From CAIKXD01 sp035439485 (GTDB taxonomy: Bacteria; Bacteroidota; Bacteroidia; UBA4408), in NCBI GenBank assembly GCA_035439485.1, contig DAORKI010000004.1, forward strand, positions 10,109-74,108: a stretch of DNA of 64,000 nucleotides, given 5' to 3'. A model generated the notes under the pieces. It searched no databases. It was not told the DNA's origin and worked only from the letters and a program-made list of their open reading frames with translations. Positions 7,168-16,041 of this stretch are shown piece by piece. How positions within the stretch are numbered: the stretch's first letter is position 1; every line of letters starts with the position of its first letter. Made by a program: the position numbers and the translations under genes.

Positions 7168-10005
7168 TTATGGATTTACCAATTGTTTTAGCTCGTGTTT
7201 TAAATATTGTGCTGTAAAGCTTTGTTTATGATGTACAACTTGCTCGGGTGTTCCTTCACAAACCAGCATTCCTCCTTCATCACCACCTTCAGGCCCCATA
7301 TCAATAATATAATCAGCCACTTTTATAATATCCATGTTATGTTCGATAATTAACACAGAATTTCCATTATCAACTAACTTATTAATTACTTCAAGAAAAA
7401 TTCTAATATCTTCAAAGTGCAGGCCAGTACTTGGCTCATCAAGAATATAGAATGTGTTGCCTGTATCTCTCTTTGATAATTCAGCTGCTAACTTAATTCT
7501 TTGCGCTTCGCCCCCCGAAAGCGTTGTGCTCGATTGCCCAAGTGTTATATAACCTAGTCCAACCTCATTCATAGTTTTTATTTTTTGCAAAATAGAAGGT
7601 ATGCCACTAAAAAATTCTACAGCATCTTCAATAGTCAAATTTAAAATATCACTAATAGATTTTCCTTTGTATCTTATTTCTAAAGTTTCTCGGTTGTATC
7701 GTTTGCCATTACATTCACTACAGTTTACATACACATCGGGCAAAAAATTCATTTCTATGGTCACTAATCCAGCACCTTGACAAGTTTCACATCTTCCTCC
7801 TTTTACATTAAATGAAAATCTTCCTGGCTTGTAGCCTCTAATTTTTGCTTCGGGAATCTCGGCAAATAAATTTCTAATATCTCCAAATACATTGGTATAT
7901 GTTGCAGGATTACTTCTTGGAGTTCTGCCTATTGGTGATTGATCTATTTCAATAATTTTATCTATATTTTTCAATCCATCAATACTTTGATATGGCAAAG
8001 GGTTTTGATGACTTCTATAAAAATGTTTATTTAAAATTGGATATAAAGTTTCTTTAATTAAGGAAGACTTACCGCTTCCAGAAACACCAGTTACACAAAC
8101 TAATTTTCCCAAGGGAATGCTAACATCCACATTTTTTAAATTATGACCTGTAGCCCCTTTGATGGTCAAAAATTTTCCTGTTCCTTTTCTTCGTTGTTTT
8201 GGAATTTCAATTTTCATTTCATTCCTCAAGTATTTTGCGGTAATTGAATTTTGGATTAGTAATTCTTGTGGAGTTCCACTTGCTACTACGCGGCCACCAT
8301 GTATACCAGCCTTTGGGCCAATGTCTAAAACAAAGTCTGCTTGTTCAATCATTTCTCTATCATGTTCTACAACAATAACAGAGTTTCCAGTATCGCGTAA
8401 ATTAATTAATGAATTAATTAAACGAGTGTTATCTCTTTGGTGTAAACCAATGCTTGGCTCATCTAATATATATAAAACACCTACTAATTGTGAACCTATT
8501 TGAGTAGCCAGTCGAATTCGCTGTGATTCACCGCCAGAAAGCGATTGAGAAGATCTGTTCAACTCCAAATACCCCAAACCAACATCAAGTAAAAATTGTA
8601 TCCTTGGCCTTATTTCTTTCAACACTTCAGATGCAATAAGATTTTGTTTATCAGTTAAGCGTTGCTCTAAATTATTAAACCATATTTTTAGATTTTTCAA
8701 ATTCATACTATTCAACTCATAAATATTTTTTGAGTCGATTTTAAAGTATAAACTTTCCTGTTTTAGTCTTGCGCCATTGCATTTAGGGCAAGCTACTTTA
8801 TTCATAAAGCTTTCTGCCCATTTGTCAATACTTTTAGATCCAAGTTCCTCTTGTTGCCTTGCTATAAAATTTACAATACCTTCAAATTGAACTGCATGTG
8901 TGGTTCCAGAATGTTGATTTTTGACTTTAATGAGTTCGTTACTTCCGTAAAGAATAATATCTAAAGCTTCTTCTTGAATTTCCTCGATAGGTGTATCAAG
9001 ATTAAAACCATGTAATACACCTAATGAATTAATTTGTTCAAAAATCCAAGTATTTCGAGCTTCTCCAAGTGCAATTATTCCACCCTTTTTGATACTAAGT
9101 TTAGGATTGGGAATTAATTTTTTTTGATCTATTTGACTAACTACACCCAGACCATTACATTTTGGACATGCACCAAATGGCGAATTAAATGAAAATAAAT
9201 TGGGAGCAGGATCATCATAGGAAATGCCAGAATCGGCACACATCAGAGCACGGCTATAAAAACTAAGCTCGTTAGTTTCGTTGTCCAATACAGCCACAGA
9301 TCCTTTGGCCATCCGCATTCCTAATTGTAATGAACTTACTAAACGTGTTTTAATGTCGTCAGCTACAGTGAATCTGTCAATCACAATTTCAATGTTGTGG
9401 ATTTTATACCTATCGAGCTGCATTCTGGCTTTAAGTTCAGTTATCTCGCCATCTATGCGTGCTCTAATAAATCCTTGCTTAATAATTTGTTCAAACAACT
9501 CCCGATAATGTCCTTTTCGTCCTTTAACTACAGGAGCTAGTATAGAAATTTTTTTATCATGGTATTTTTCAAGAATAATATTTACTATTTGATCATCGGT
9601 ATATTTTACCATTGGTTTACCTGTTACATATGAATATGCAGTAGCGGTGCGTGCAAATAGTAATCTTAAAAAATCATAAATCTCGGTAATAGTGCCCACT
9701 GTGGAGCGAGGGTTTTTGTTTGTAGTTTTTTGCTCAATAGAAATTACAGGACTTAAACCAACAATTCTATCTACATCAGGTCTTTCCAAATTTCCCAAAA
9801 ATTGACGTGCATATATGGAAAAACTTTCTATATATCTTCTTTGACCTTCAGCAAAAATGGTATCGAAAGCCAATGATGACTTACCACTTCCACTCAAGCC
9901 AGTTATAACCACTAGTTTATTTCTTGGTATAACAACATCAATGTTTTTTAAATTATGTACTCGAGCTCCTGTAATCTCTAAATTTTCCTCTTCTTCCCAA
10001 TGCAT
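7168..10005 (-). CDS. uvrA: UvrABC excinuclease subunit A
   Basis: The 945-residue DNA damage-recognition ATPase of nucleotide excision repair is full length. The first ATP-binding half opens with GLSGSGKSSLAFDTIFAEG (about residue 36); the second has GVSGSGKSSLIKETLYP (about 640). Both ABC signatures (SQSLSGGESQRIRLA, STTLSGGEAQRIKLAAEL) and both Walker B regions (LDEPSIGLHQRD, LDEPSTGLHFED) are intact. Zinc-finger cysteines are present: CPKCNGLG and CPKCNGARL in the first half, CETCQGAG and CSECNGKRY in the second. It loads UvrB onto damaged DNA. It lies 11 bases downstream of the transglycosylase gene in the same leftward run. No LexA-like box was recognised. Confidence 0.98.
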   Translation of the reverse strand: MHWEEEENLEITGARVHNLKNIDVVIPRNKLVVITGLSGSGKSSLAFDTIFAEGQRRYIESFSIYARQFLGNLERPDVDRIVGLSPVISIEQKTTNKNPRSTVGTITEIYDFLRLLFARTATAYSYVTGKPMVKYTDDQIVNIILEKYHDKKISILAPVVKGRKGHYRELFEQIIKQGFIRARIDGEITELKARMQLDRYKIHNIEIVIDRFTVADDIKTRLVSSLQLGMRMAKGSVAVLDNETNELSFYSRALMCADSGISYDDPAPNLFSFNSPFGACPKCNGLGVVSQIDQKKLIPNPKLSIKKGGIIALGEARNTWIFEQINSLGVLHGFNLDTPIEEIQEEALDIILYGSNELIKVKNQHSGTTHAVQFEGIVNFIARQQEELGSKSIDKWAESFMNKVACPKCNGARLKQESLYFKIDSKNIYELNSMNLKNLKIWFNNLEQRLTDKQNLIASEVLKEIRPRIQFLLDVGLGYLELNRSSQSLSGGESQRIRLATQIGSQLVGVLYILDEPSIGLHQRDNTRLINSLINLRDTGNSVIVVEHDREMIEQADFVLDIGPKAGIHGGRVVASGTPQELLIQNSITAKYLRNEMKIEIPKQRRKGTGKFLTIKGATGHNLKNVDVSIPLGKLVCVTGVSGSGKSSLIKETLYPILNKHFYRSHQNPLPYQSIDGLKNIDKIIEIDQSPIGRTPRSNPATYTNVFGDIRNLFAEIPEAKIRGYKPGRFSFNVKGGRCETCQGAGLVTIEMNFLPDVYVNCSECNGKRYNRETLEIRYKGKSISDILNLTIEDAVEFFSGIPSILQKIKTMNEVGLGYITLGQSSTTLSGGEAQRIKLAAELSKRDTGNTFYILDEPSTGLHFEDIRIFLEVINKLVDNGNSVLIIEHNMDIIKVADYIIDMGPEGGDEGGMLVCEGTPEQVVHHKQSFTAQYLKHELKQLVNP

Positions 10006-10016
10006 AAAATATAATG

Positions 10017-11063
10017 TTATTTCTTATTTTGAAAATGAGAGGAATCGTTATGGGTACTTGGTATAAAACCTAAGCTATCGTTCTTTAAATTGTATTTTGG
10101 GTTCCCTAGATAGATTTCATTTAACATCATCTCATCAAAGTTTTTGGTTGGAATGTCAATAACAAAGGTGTTCTTATTTTTGTTTTCAAGAAAATTTTGT
10201 CTCAACCATGGATTTAAAAGTTTAATTAATTTATAGTTATATCCTATTTTTTGTGAAAAATCGGCAATGTTGCTAATTGATGAATCTACAGCCAATTGTT
10301 GAATAGGGATTTGAGGATAAAGATCGCTTTTACGAAGTATGAAACCATACTTTTGAGGCGATTGCATAATTTCTTTCAAGGCTAAAATTCTAAAAATGTA
10401 TCTGGCTGTTTCTTGATTCAATAATAAGTCATAATAATTTGATACTTTTTGACTTTCCATTTGTTTGGCAATGCCATTAATTCCCATATTGTAAGAGGCA
10501 GCCACCAATGTCCAATTCCCGAATTTAGCGTAAGCTTCCTTAAAATATTTACAAGCTGCTTCAGTTGCCTTTTGTATATGGTATCTTTCATCAATATTCT
10601 CGTTTACGGTAAGGCCATAATTGTTGGCTGTTTTGTCTAAAAATTGCCAAAATCCAGATGCTCCCGAAGGAGAAACAGCATTAGTAAAACCGCTTTCAAT
10701 AAGGGCAACATATTTAAAATCATCAGGAATTCCGTTCTTTTTAAGAATAGGAGATATTTTTTGAAACCATCTATAAGCTCTTTTGTGCAACAAAATACTC
10801 TGCGATTGCCAATAGGTATTCAATAATAATTCTCTGTCTAATGATTCCCGTACATCAAATTGGTTGAGAGGCACTGCTTCACCAGCAAAATCAAGTTTTG
10901 AAGGCAGATTTAATGAATATACTTTGTAATTTTTTCGAAACTCATTTTTGTAATAATCATCTTGAGCTCTTTTATTTGAAAAAACTATTAAATTAATGCC
11001 TAACAAAACAAACAGTAAAACAATAGCTGCAGCGAGATGTTTGTTTTTATTAATTGAATCCAT
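10017..11063 (-). CDS. Membrane-anchored lytic transglycosylase (SLT family, MltD-like)
   Basis: Of 348 residues, about 11-30 (LAAAIVLLFVLLGINLIVF) form an N-terminal anchor. The goose-type/SLT catalytic domain spans about 95-235: YVALIESGF holds the catalytic Glu near residue 119, followed by SPSGASGFWQFLDKTANNYG and a YNMG motif (AASYNMGINGI). The fold cleaves the MurNAc-GlcNAc bond of peptidoglycan with 1,6-anhydro product formation. The C-terminal part (IGYNYKLIKLLNPWLRQNF) resembles a degenerate LysM segment, but I cannot confirm one. It lies between the WecA-like gene (32-base gap) and uvrA. Confidence 0.88.
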   Translation of the reverse strand: MDSINKNKHLAAAIVLLFVLLGINLIVFSNKRAQDDYYKNEFRKNYKVYSLNLPSKLDFAGEAVPLNQFDVRESLDRELLLNTYWQSQSILLHKRAYRWFQKISPILKKNGIPDDFKYVALIESGFTNAVSPSGASGFWQFLDKTANNYGLTVNENIDERYHIQKATEAACKYFKEAYAKFGNWTLVAASYNMGINGIAKQMESQKVSNYYDLLLNQETARYIFRILALKEIMQSPQKYGFILRKSDLYPQIPIQQLAVDSSISNIADFSQKIGYNYKLIKLLNPWLRQNFLENKNKNTFVIDIPTKNFDEMMLNEIYLGNPKYNLKNDSLGFIPSTHNDSSHFQNKK

Positions 11064-11095
11064 TTATTTAATTAAATTTCAATAGCAAAAAGCTA

Positions 11096-12175
11096 TTATT
11101 GAGCAGTTGGTGCTTTTTTGGTTTTGGAAATGTAAAACAAGACCCCAAAAATAGCTAAAAAATATACAGCAAGCAAGCCTGCGTTTATAAAGGACCAATT
11201 TTCGATACTTAAAACCCAAATAGTGATTAGGCAAGAAAACATAGAAATTATCCCAATTATTATGGCCACCTGTTTATCTGTAAATCCTGCATAGGACAAA
11301 TGATGCGTAGTATGATCTTTTCCTCCAACAAAAGGAGACTGACCTCGTCCAAGTCGGTTAATTGTAACTGTGGTGGTGTCAATAATAGGAATTATAAAAA
11401 CAATTAATGTGAGAATAACTTGTTTAGTTTGAGAGTGGTTTTCACTATCAAAAGGTGTATTCCAAAAACAAGTAATTGCCATTGCTCCGAGTAATACCCC
11501 AAGAAACTGACTGCCAGTGTCGCCCATATATATTTTTGAAGGATTCCAATTATAGAAAAGGAAACCAATAAGTGCCGCAAGCACACCAATTAAAACAATA
11601 AACTCAATACTTTCGAAACTATTTAGTGCTGAAAGTACGATTAATGCTGAAATTATTATTGATATTGAAACAGTAGTTGTAATAGCATCCATGTTATCGA
11701 GCATATTAATTGAATTCATGATGCCAACAATCCAAAACACTGTAATAAAATAATTCAGGATATTAGATGAAAACAGTTGTATATAAGTTCCTGAGAAGCA
11801 AAGAATAAAGCCACATAAGACTTGGGCTAAAAACTTAAGTAAAGGGCGTGTATTGTATGCATCATCTGCTAATCCAACTAAAAAACCAATTGTTACAGCA
11901 AGCATTAGGCCAATAAATTTAACATTTTCAAGTATACTATGCTGCGATGAAAGCATAAAGTAAAATGTAATGGCAAATAAAAAATTCAAGAAAAATGATA
12001 TTCCACCTAATGCAGGTTTTGATCTGCTGCCCCATCTGATAGCGTTTTCATCAACATTTCTCATCCCTAAATTTTTTGAAAATTTAATAAACAAGCCATT
12101 TAACAAAAATGAAAATGCTGTTGCTAAAACTCCAAAAATCAGATAAAAGACAATCATACTATACTTTTCGTACAT
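11096..12175 (-). CDS. MraY/WecA-type undecaprenyl-phosphate sugar-1-phosphate transferase
   Basis: The 359-residue polytopic enzyme is of the polyprenol-phosphate GlcNAc-1-P/MurNAc-P transferase family, which starts lipid-linked glycan synthesis at the inner membrane. Cytoplasmic-loop motifs are present: GLADDAYNTRPLLKFLAQ (the DDxxN-like Mg-binding site), NMLDNMDAIT (about residue 156), GDTGSQFLGVLLG (about 218), and the sugar-specificity loop RLGRGQSPFVGGKDHTTHHL with its His cluster. A WecA/TagO-like role is favoured over MraY because it lies next to rfbC, wzc and wza homologues rather than mur/fts genes. About ten hydrophobic segments can be counted. It probably makes the first lipid-linked sugar of the polysaccharide exported by the neighbours. 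Confidence 0.88.
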   Translation of the reverse strand: MYEKYSMIVFYLIFGVLATAFSFLLNGLFIKFSKNLGMRNVDENAIRWGSRSKPALGGISFFLNFLFAITFYFMLSSQHSILENVKFIGLMLAVTIGFLVGLADDAYNTRPLLKFLAQVLCGFILCFSGTYIQLFSSNILNYFITVFWIVGIMNSINMLDNMDAITTTVSISIIISALIVLSALNSFESIEFIVLIGVLAALIGFLFYNWNPSKIYMGDTGSQFLGVLLGAMAITCFWNTPFDSENHSQTKQVILTLIVFIIPIIDTTTVTINRLGRGQSPFVGGKDHTTHHLSYAGFTDKQVAIIIGIISMFSCLITIWVLSIENWSFINAGLLAVYFLAIFGVLFYISKTKKAPTAQ

Positions 12176-12197
12176 AATATTTAGCCAGATTATACCG

Positions 12198-12205
12198 CAA
12201 ATATA
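12198..12205 (-). promoter_or_regulatory. Candidate -7 box before the WecA-like gene
   Basis: Read leftward the bases are TATATTTG, a perfect TAnnTTTG, 22 bases before the start codon. No -33 TTTG is seen at the right spacing, so a second, internal promoter in this operon is only suggested. Confidence 0.4.
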
Positions 12206-12217
12206 GTTAAAAAGTGT

Positions 12218-12760
12218 TTAAAAATAATATTTGTTTATATCAAAGGTGGGTAAAATTGCATCCTTGTTAGATATAAGTGGGTTTACATCTCCCCAATTTA
12301 TATTAAGTTGCTCATCGTTCCAAATAATTCCGCTTTCCGATGATTTATTATAAAATGTTGAGCATTTGTAAGCAAACACTGTTTGGTCTACTAATGCCAC
12401 AAAACCATGAGCAAAACCAATTGGAATATAAAACATGAAGTTATTTTTATCATTGAGTTCAACGGTGTAGTGCTGACCAAAGGTTGGGGAATCTTTTCTT
12501 AAATCAACTGCCACATCAAGCACACTTCCTTTAATTACCCTTACCAATTTTGCCTGGGCATGAACCCCAGTTTGGAAATGCAAACCTCTCAAGACATTTT
12601 TATTGGATAGGGATTGATTATCTTGAACAAAATTATCGTCAATACCAATATTATGGAATTTCTCTTTGTTGAATGATTCAAAAAACACTCCTCTTTCATC
12701 AGAAAAAACATCTGGTTCAATTAATTTTAAACCATTAATGTCAAGGTTTATAACTTTCAT
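12218..12760 (-). CDS. rfbC: dTDP-4-dehydrorhamnose 3,5-epimerase
   Basis: The 180-residue RmlC-type cupin shows the family motifs: FFESFN, DNQSLSNKNVLRGLHFQ (catalytic His near residue 60), KLVRVIKGSVLDVAVDLR, GQHYTVELND, the IPIGFAHGFVAL strand, and the FAYKCSTFY region that carries the active-site Tyr. It epimerises C3 and C5 of dTDP-4-keto-6-deoxyglucose on the route to dTDP-L-rhamnose. rfbA, rfbB and rfbD are not in the window. It starts 5 bases after the wzc homologue stops, so the two are co-transcribed, tying a rhamnose-type sugar to the exported glycan. Confidence 0.95.
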   Translation of the reverse strand: MKVINLDINGLKLIEPDVFSDERGVFFESFNKEKFHNIGIDDNFVQDNQSLSNKNVLRGLHFQTGVHAQAKLVRVIKGSVLDVAVDLRKDSPTFGQHYTVELNDKNNFMFYIPIGFAHGFVALVDQTVFAYKCSTFYNKSSESGIIWNDEQLNINWGDVNPLISNKDAILPTFDINKYYF

Positions 12761-12765
12761 AAGAA

Positions 12766-15210
12766 TTAGCTCCTTGTAAAAAATCTTTTCAAAAGCGAAG
12801 GCTTTGGTGGTTCATCTTCTTCATAATAGCCATAACCATAGCCATACCCGTAACCATAGCCATAGCCATAGCCATACCCGTAGCCATATCCATAAGAAGA
12901 GCCATAATTATAACCATAAGAACTTCCACTTGCTTCCACCCCATTTAAAATGATTGACAAATTTTTAATATTTTTTTCTTCAACCAATGTGTTTATATTA
13001 TCAAAGAAATTTTTCTTGGAATAATTGGCCCTGAATATAAATATAGGATAATCAGCTTTTTGAATATTAGGAATACCATCTGATACAATGCCAATTGGTG
13101 GATTATCAATGATAATAATATCATATATTTTTTTCAGCTCGTTAACAAAATCATCCATGATTGGTGATATGATGAGCTCGGCAGGATTTGGTGGAATTGG
13201 ACCCGCTGTAATAAATTGTAGGTTTGGCAGTGCACTTTTTTGCACACAATCATGAAACTTGTCTTTCCCAATTAAAATAGTACTCATTCCATGTGTGTTA
13301 GGCGCATCAAAGCCTATATGAATTTTAGGCTTTCTCATATCCAAATCAAGTACAATCACTTTTTTGCCAGCAAATGCAATAATACCTGCTAAGTTGATGG
13401 CTACGAAAGTTTTACCTTCACCAGAAATACTTGAGGTTATGGCTACAACTTTTGCGCCACCCTCATTTGATATAAATTGCAAATTTGCTCTAATTGACCT
13501 AAAGGCTTCTGAAATTGATGATTTTGGATTTTTATCGACTAATAATTGTGAAACAGGGATTTCCTTTTTGTATTTTGGAACAATTCCCAAAATAGCTATA
13601 TCAGTGTATCTTCTAATTTCATTGATGGTAGTAATATTGTTAAACATCAAAAACCTTAAAGCCACTGTAATAACAGATAATAAGGTAGCTATACCTATGG
13701 CAGTTAATAAAATGGTATTTCTATTAGGATAAATTGGTAAAGTTTGCTCAACCGCTTGTTCAAGAATTGAATTTTGTGGAACAAACCCTGCTATAGCAAT
13801 GGAGTACTCCGCTTTTTTGTTAATTAATGAATTGTAAAATGTTTCGTTTATTCCATAAAGTTGTTTTAATCTATTGAACTCAAGTTCAATTGCTGGAACA
13901 TCCTCAAGATCCTTTTCAAGAGCATCAATTTTATCTTGAATTTCTTTACTTCTTGCACCTAATGTTTCCTCCATTGCCTTGATGATGTTCACCAATTCTT
14001 GTTTTTCCTGCTTTATTCTGTCATTAAGCTCTTTAATCACCCTATTTTCAGGATTTGCATCTTTCAAGTAAACTGTTCTTTTATGTTCTAAATCGTCAAT
14101 ACTTTTAACCTTATAAATAATATAGTTTTCAGATGTTGTGTTGTCTCCAAAAACTTGAAGACTAAATACGTCAAATTTTCCTGTTTGTTGATATTGCACA
14201 CCAGTTTCATGTACCAAGCTCAGTTGGTAATTAATTTTAAGGAGATCTGCCTCGAGGTAATCAAGTTTTTTATAAAACCCTGCTGCAAAATCTCGTCCAA
14301 CTGTAGTTTTAGTTTGTTTTCTATAGTCTTGGATTTTTTGCTCATAAGTTCTTAAATCTTCTGAAACATAGGAAAGTTGTTTATCAATGAAATCAATCGT
14401 TTTTTGCGCACTTTCAGATTTTTTTACAACATCATAGTTAATGAAATCACTTGCTACTTGATTAACAATATCAGCCGTTTTTTTTGCATTATTTTCTTCT
14501 AATGAAATACGCAGCGTTTTAGCATAATAATTTAAAACCGTGATTTCAAGTCGACCAATGTATGGATCAGCCATTGTTTGAGGATCGTTGATTACAAAAT
14601 AAAAAACGTCCTTTTTTAAATTGGTTTGATAATCCTGAATACTTGAAAAGTTCAATATTTTAATTTTGAATTTTACATCAGGAAAAACCACAATACTATT
14701 TGGCTTAGCTATTTTTACTTGTCGCACATCGTTCATGATGTAAGAAACTTCAATTGCATTTTGCGATTTAAATTTTAATTGAATTGATCTCCCATAAATG
14801 CCTTTATTAAATACTTCAAAGTCTTCAATTTCATAAGGACTAGTTTTGTAATGTTCATTCACTTTAAAGGTACCTTTCACAAAATAACTCACTTGAATAG
14901 GTAATTGCGATATTGATTTGCGTAAAAATATTTTTGAACGCATTAATTCAACCACCCCATCTAATCCATTTTCGGTTTCTAATACATTGCCAACATTAAG
15001 TATTTTTGAGTTTCCACTATTGTTCGTAATTTGAATTACCGCACTACTTTTAAATATTTCTCTTTGATAACGCACATATAGCAATGCGCTCATTAAGGCA
15101 ATGAGATAAAATAAAATTATATAAATCACATTTTTTTGAAAAATATGAAGTAATAATCCAAGATCAAAGTTATCAAGCGCTGTGGCTGATTTTTTCTTTG
15201 TTTGGCTCAT
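12766..15210 (-). CDS. Wzc-type polysaccharide co-polymerase / BY-kinase
   Basis: The 814-residue inner-membrane chain-length regulator and tyrosine autokinase has these parts in order: N-terminal helix (about 27-47, NVIYIILFYLIALMSALLYV), Wzz periplasmic domain, long coiled-coil hairpin (about 260-440), GNVR-like region and second helix (about 497-520). A cytoplasmic BY-kinase follows, with Walker A SSISGEGKTFVAINLA (about 597), Walker A' VIVLDLDMRKPK and Walker B DIIIIDNPPIG (about 703). The tail is a striking Tyr cluster of Gly-Tyr dipeptides (about 772-796), then an acidic and a basic end. Tail tyrosines are the usual autophosphorylation sites that control polymer length. It overlaps the Wza-like gene by one base. 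Confidence 0.95.
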   Translation of the reverse strand: MSQTKKKSATALDNFDLGLLLHIFQKNVIYIILFYLIALMSALLYVRYQREIFKSSAVIQITNNSGNSKILNVGNVLETENGLDGVVELMRSKIFLRKSISQLPIQVSYFVKGTFKVNEHYKTSPYEIEDFEVFNKGIYGRSIQLKFKSQNAIEVSYIMNDVRQVKIAKPNSIVVFPDVKFKIKILNFSSIQDYQTNLKKDVFYFVINDPQTMADPYIGRLEITVLNYYAKTLRISLEENNAKKTADIVNQVASDFINYDVVKKSESAQKTIDFIDKQLSYVSEDLRTYEQKIQDYRKQTKTTVGRDFAAGFYKKLDYLEADLLKINYQLSLVHETGVQYQQTGKFDVFSLQVFGDNTTSENYIIYKVKSIDDLEHKRTVYLKDANPENRVIKELNDRIKQEKQELVNIIKAMEETLGARSKEIQDKIDALEKDLEDVPAIELEFNRLKQLYGINETFYNSLINKKAEYSIAIAGFVPQNSILEQAVEQTLPIYPNRNTILLTAIGIATLLSVITVALRFLMFNNITTINEIRRYTDIAILGIVPKYKKEIPVSQLLVDKNPKSSISEAFRSIRANLQFISNEGGAKVVAITSSISGEGKTFVAINLAGIIAFAGKKVIVLDLDMRKPKIHIGFDAPNTHGMSTILIGKDKFHDCVQKSALPNLQFITAGPIPPNPAELIISPIMDDFVNELKKIYDIIIIDNPPIGIVSDGIPNIQKADYPIFIFRANYSKKNFFDNINTLVEEKNIKNLSIILNGVEASGSSYGYNYGSSYGYGYGYGYGYGYGYGYGYGYGYYEEDEPPKPSLLKRFFTRS
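12823..12894 (-). repeat. 6-bp-period tandem repeat encoding eleven Gly-Tyr dipeptides in the Wzc tail
   Basis: Twenty-four codons read Tyr-Tyr then eleven Gly/Tyr pairs when reduced to amino acids. On the + strand the units are GCCATA, ACCATA, CCCGTA and similar. A higher-order 30-bp period is visible: GCCATACCCGTA occurs at 12841 and again at 12871. Such an in-frame 6-bp repeat can change length by slippage without breaking the gene. Confidence 0.9.
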
Positions 15211-15959
15211 TATTTAAGATAGTTAAATAAGAGTAAAACTGTAGTAAGGATAGACAAATATGGTCCAACCTCAACCATTAAATTTTTTGCAATTTGAGGC
15301 GAAGGGGTAATATAAACAATATCGTTGGATTGCATCATGAAGTCAGCATCTTTTAAACCATCAATTGATCTAATATTAAAGTGATACACTTTAGGTTCAG
15401 TAAATTCTCCTCTAATCACTTTTATATCATATGCTCTACCTGTTCGGGTTATTCCCCCAGCAGAAGCAATAACTCTAAGCAAGTTTGTGTTTTCATCAAC
15501 TAATTGAACAATTTTAGCATTCCCTTCAGATCCGGTGAAAACCAACACTTTTCTATTGGTAATTTTAAGTATAATAAATGGTTGTATATAATATTTTGAG
15601 AACTCTTCTTCTAAAAACATTTCAGCTTCTCTGAGTGTAAGGCCCCCCAATTTAACCCTTCCTAGTATGGGTAAATTCACAAGCCCATCAAACTCTACCC
15701 TATAGGTAAGTTCATTGCCTAATAAATTATTGTTGATTTTATCATCACCAATCAAATTCAATACTTTAAAACCTTCATTTGTTAACAAAATCATGGTAAT
15801 TTGATCGTTGGGGTTGAGGCGGGTTTCAAGCTCTTTTACTTTTGGTAAAGGCTCATATTGATAATCCTTTGGAGCCTTTAACATCATACTGGGATTCAAT
15901 AACTTACAACTGCTGATGGTGACTGCCAATAAGAATAAAAACGTAAGTTGTTTTAACAT
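15210..15959 (-). CDS. Wza-type polysaccharide export lipoprotein (SLBB domain)
   Basis: The 249-residue outer-membrane export protein has a lipoprotein signal peptide with a clear lipobox (FLLAVTISSC, Cys near residue 18), then the polysaccharide biosynthesis/export domain (RLNPNDQITMILLTNEGF ... YRVEFDGLVNLPILGRVKLGGLTLREAEMFLEEEF) and an SLBB segment (VLVFTGSEGNAKIVQLVDENTNLLRVIASAGGI). A hydrophobic C-terminal stretch (LMVEVGPYLSILTTVLLLF) probably serves as the outer-membrane helix. It pairs with the Wzc homologue whose start overlaps its stop by one base; together they form the trans-envelope export complex for capsule or exopolysaccharide. It is shorter than E. coli Wza, as usual in Bacteroidota. 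Confidence 0.93.
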   Translation of the reverse strand: MLKQLTFLFLLAVTISSCKLLNPSMMLKAPKDYQYEPLPKVKELETRLNPNDQITMILLTNEGFKVLNLIGDDKINNNLLGNELTYRVEFDGLVNLPILGRVKLGGLTLREAEMFLEEEFSKYYIQPFIILKITNRKVLVFTGSEGNAKIVQLVDENTNLLRVIASAGGITRTGRAYDIKVIRGEFTEPKVYHFNIRSIDGLKDADFMMQSNDIVYITPSPQIAKNLMVEVGPYLSILTTVLLLFNYLK

Positions 15960-15979
15960 TTTAAGAAACTATTTTTTTG

Positions 15980-16014
15980 CAAATTTATTATTTAATTGCT
16001 ACTTATTGCTACTT
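15980..16014 (-). promoter_or_regulatory. Promoter with tandem 10-bp direct repeat before the polysaccharide export operon
   Basis: Read leftward, TAAATTTG (15980-15987) is a perfect -7 box 20 bases before the Wza-like start. Immediately upstream two exact copies of AAGTAGCAAT (16005-16014 and 15995-16004) lie head to tail, covering the place where the -33 element should be. The lack of a TTTG there and the repeat suggest an activator or repressor site. Confidence 0.5.
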
Positions 16015-16041
16015 TTTAAATATAAATATTCTTAATTCCAT

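Noticed and set aside
12823..12894. Regular 6-bp repeats as a possible CRISPR or regulatory array
   Set aside because: The repeats are in frame, have no spacers and encode the expected Tyr-rich Wzc tail.
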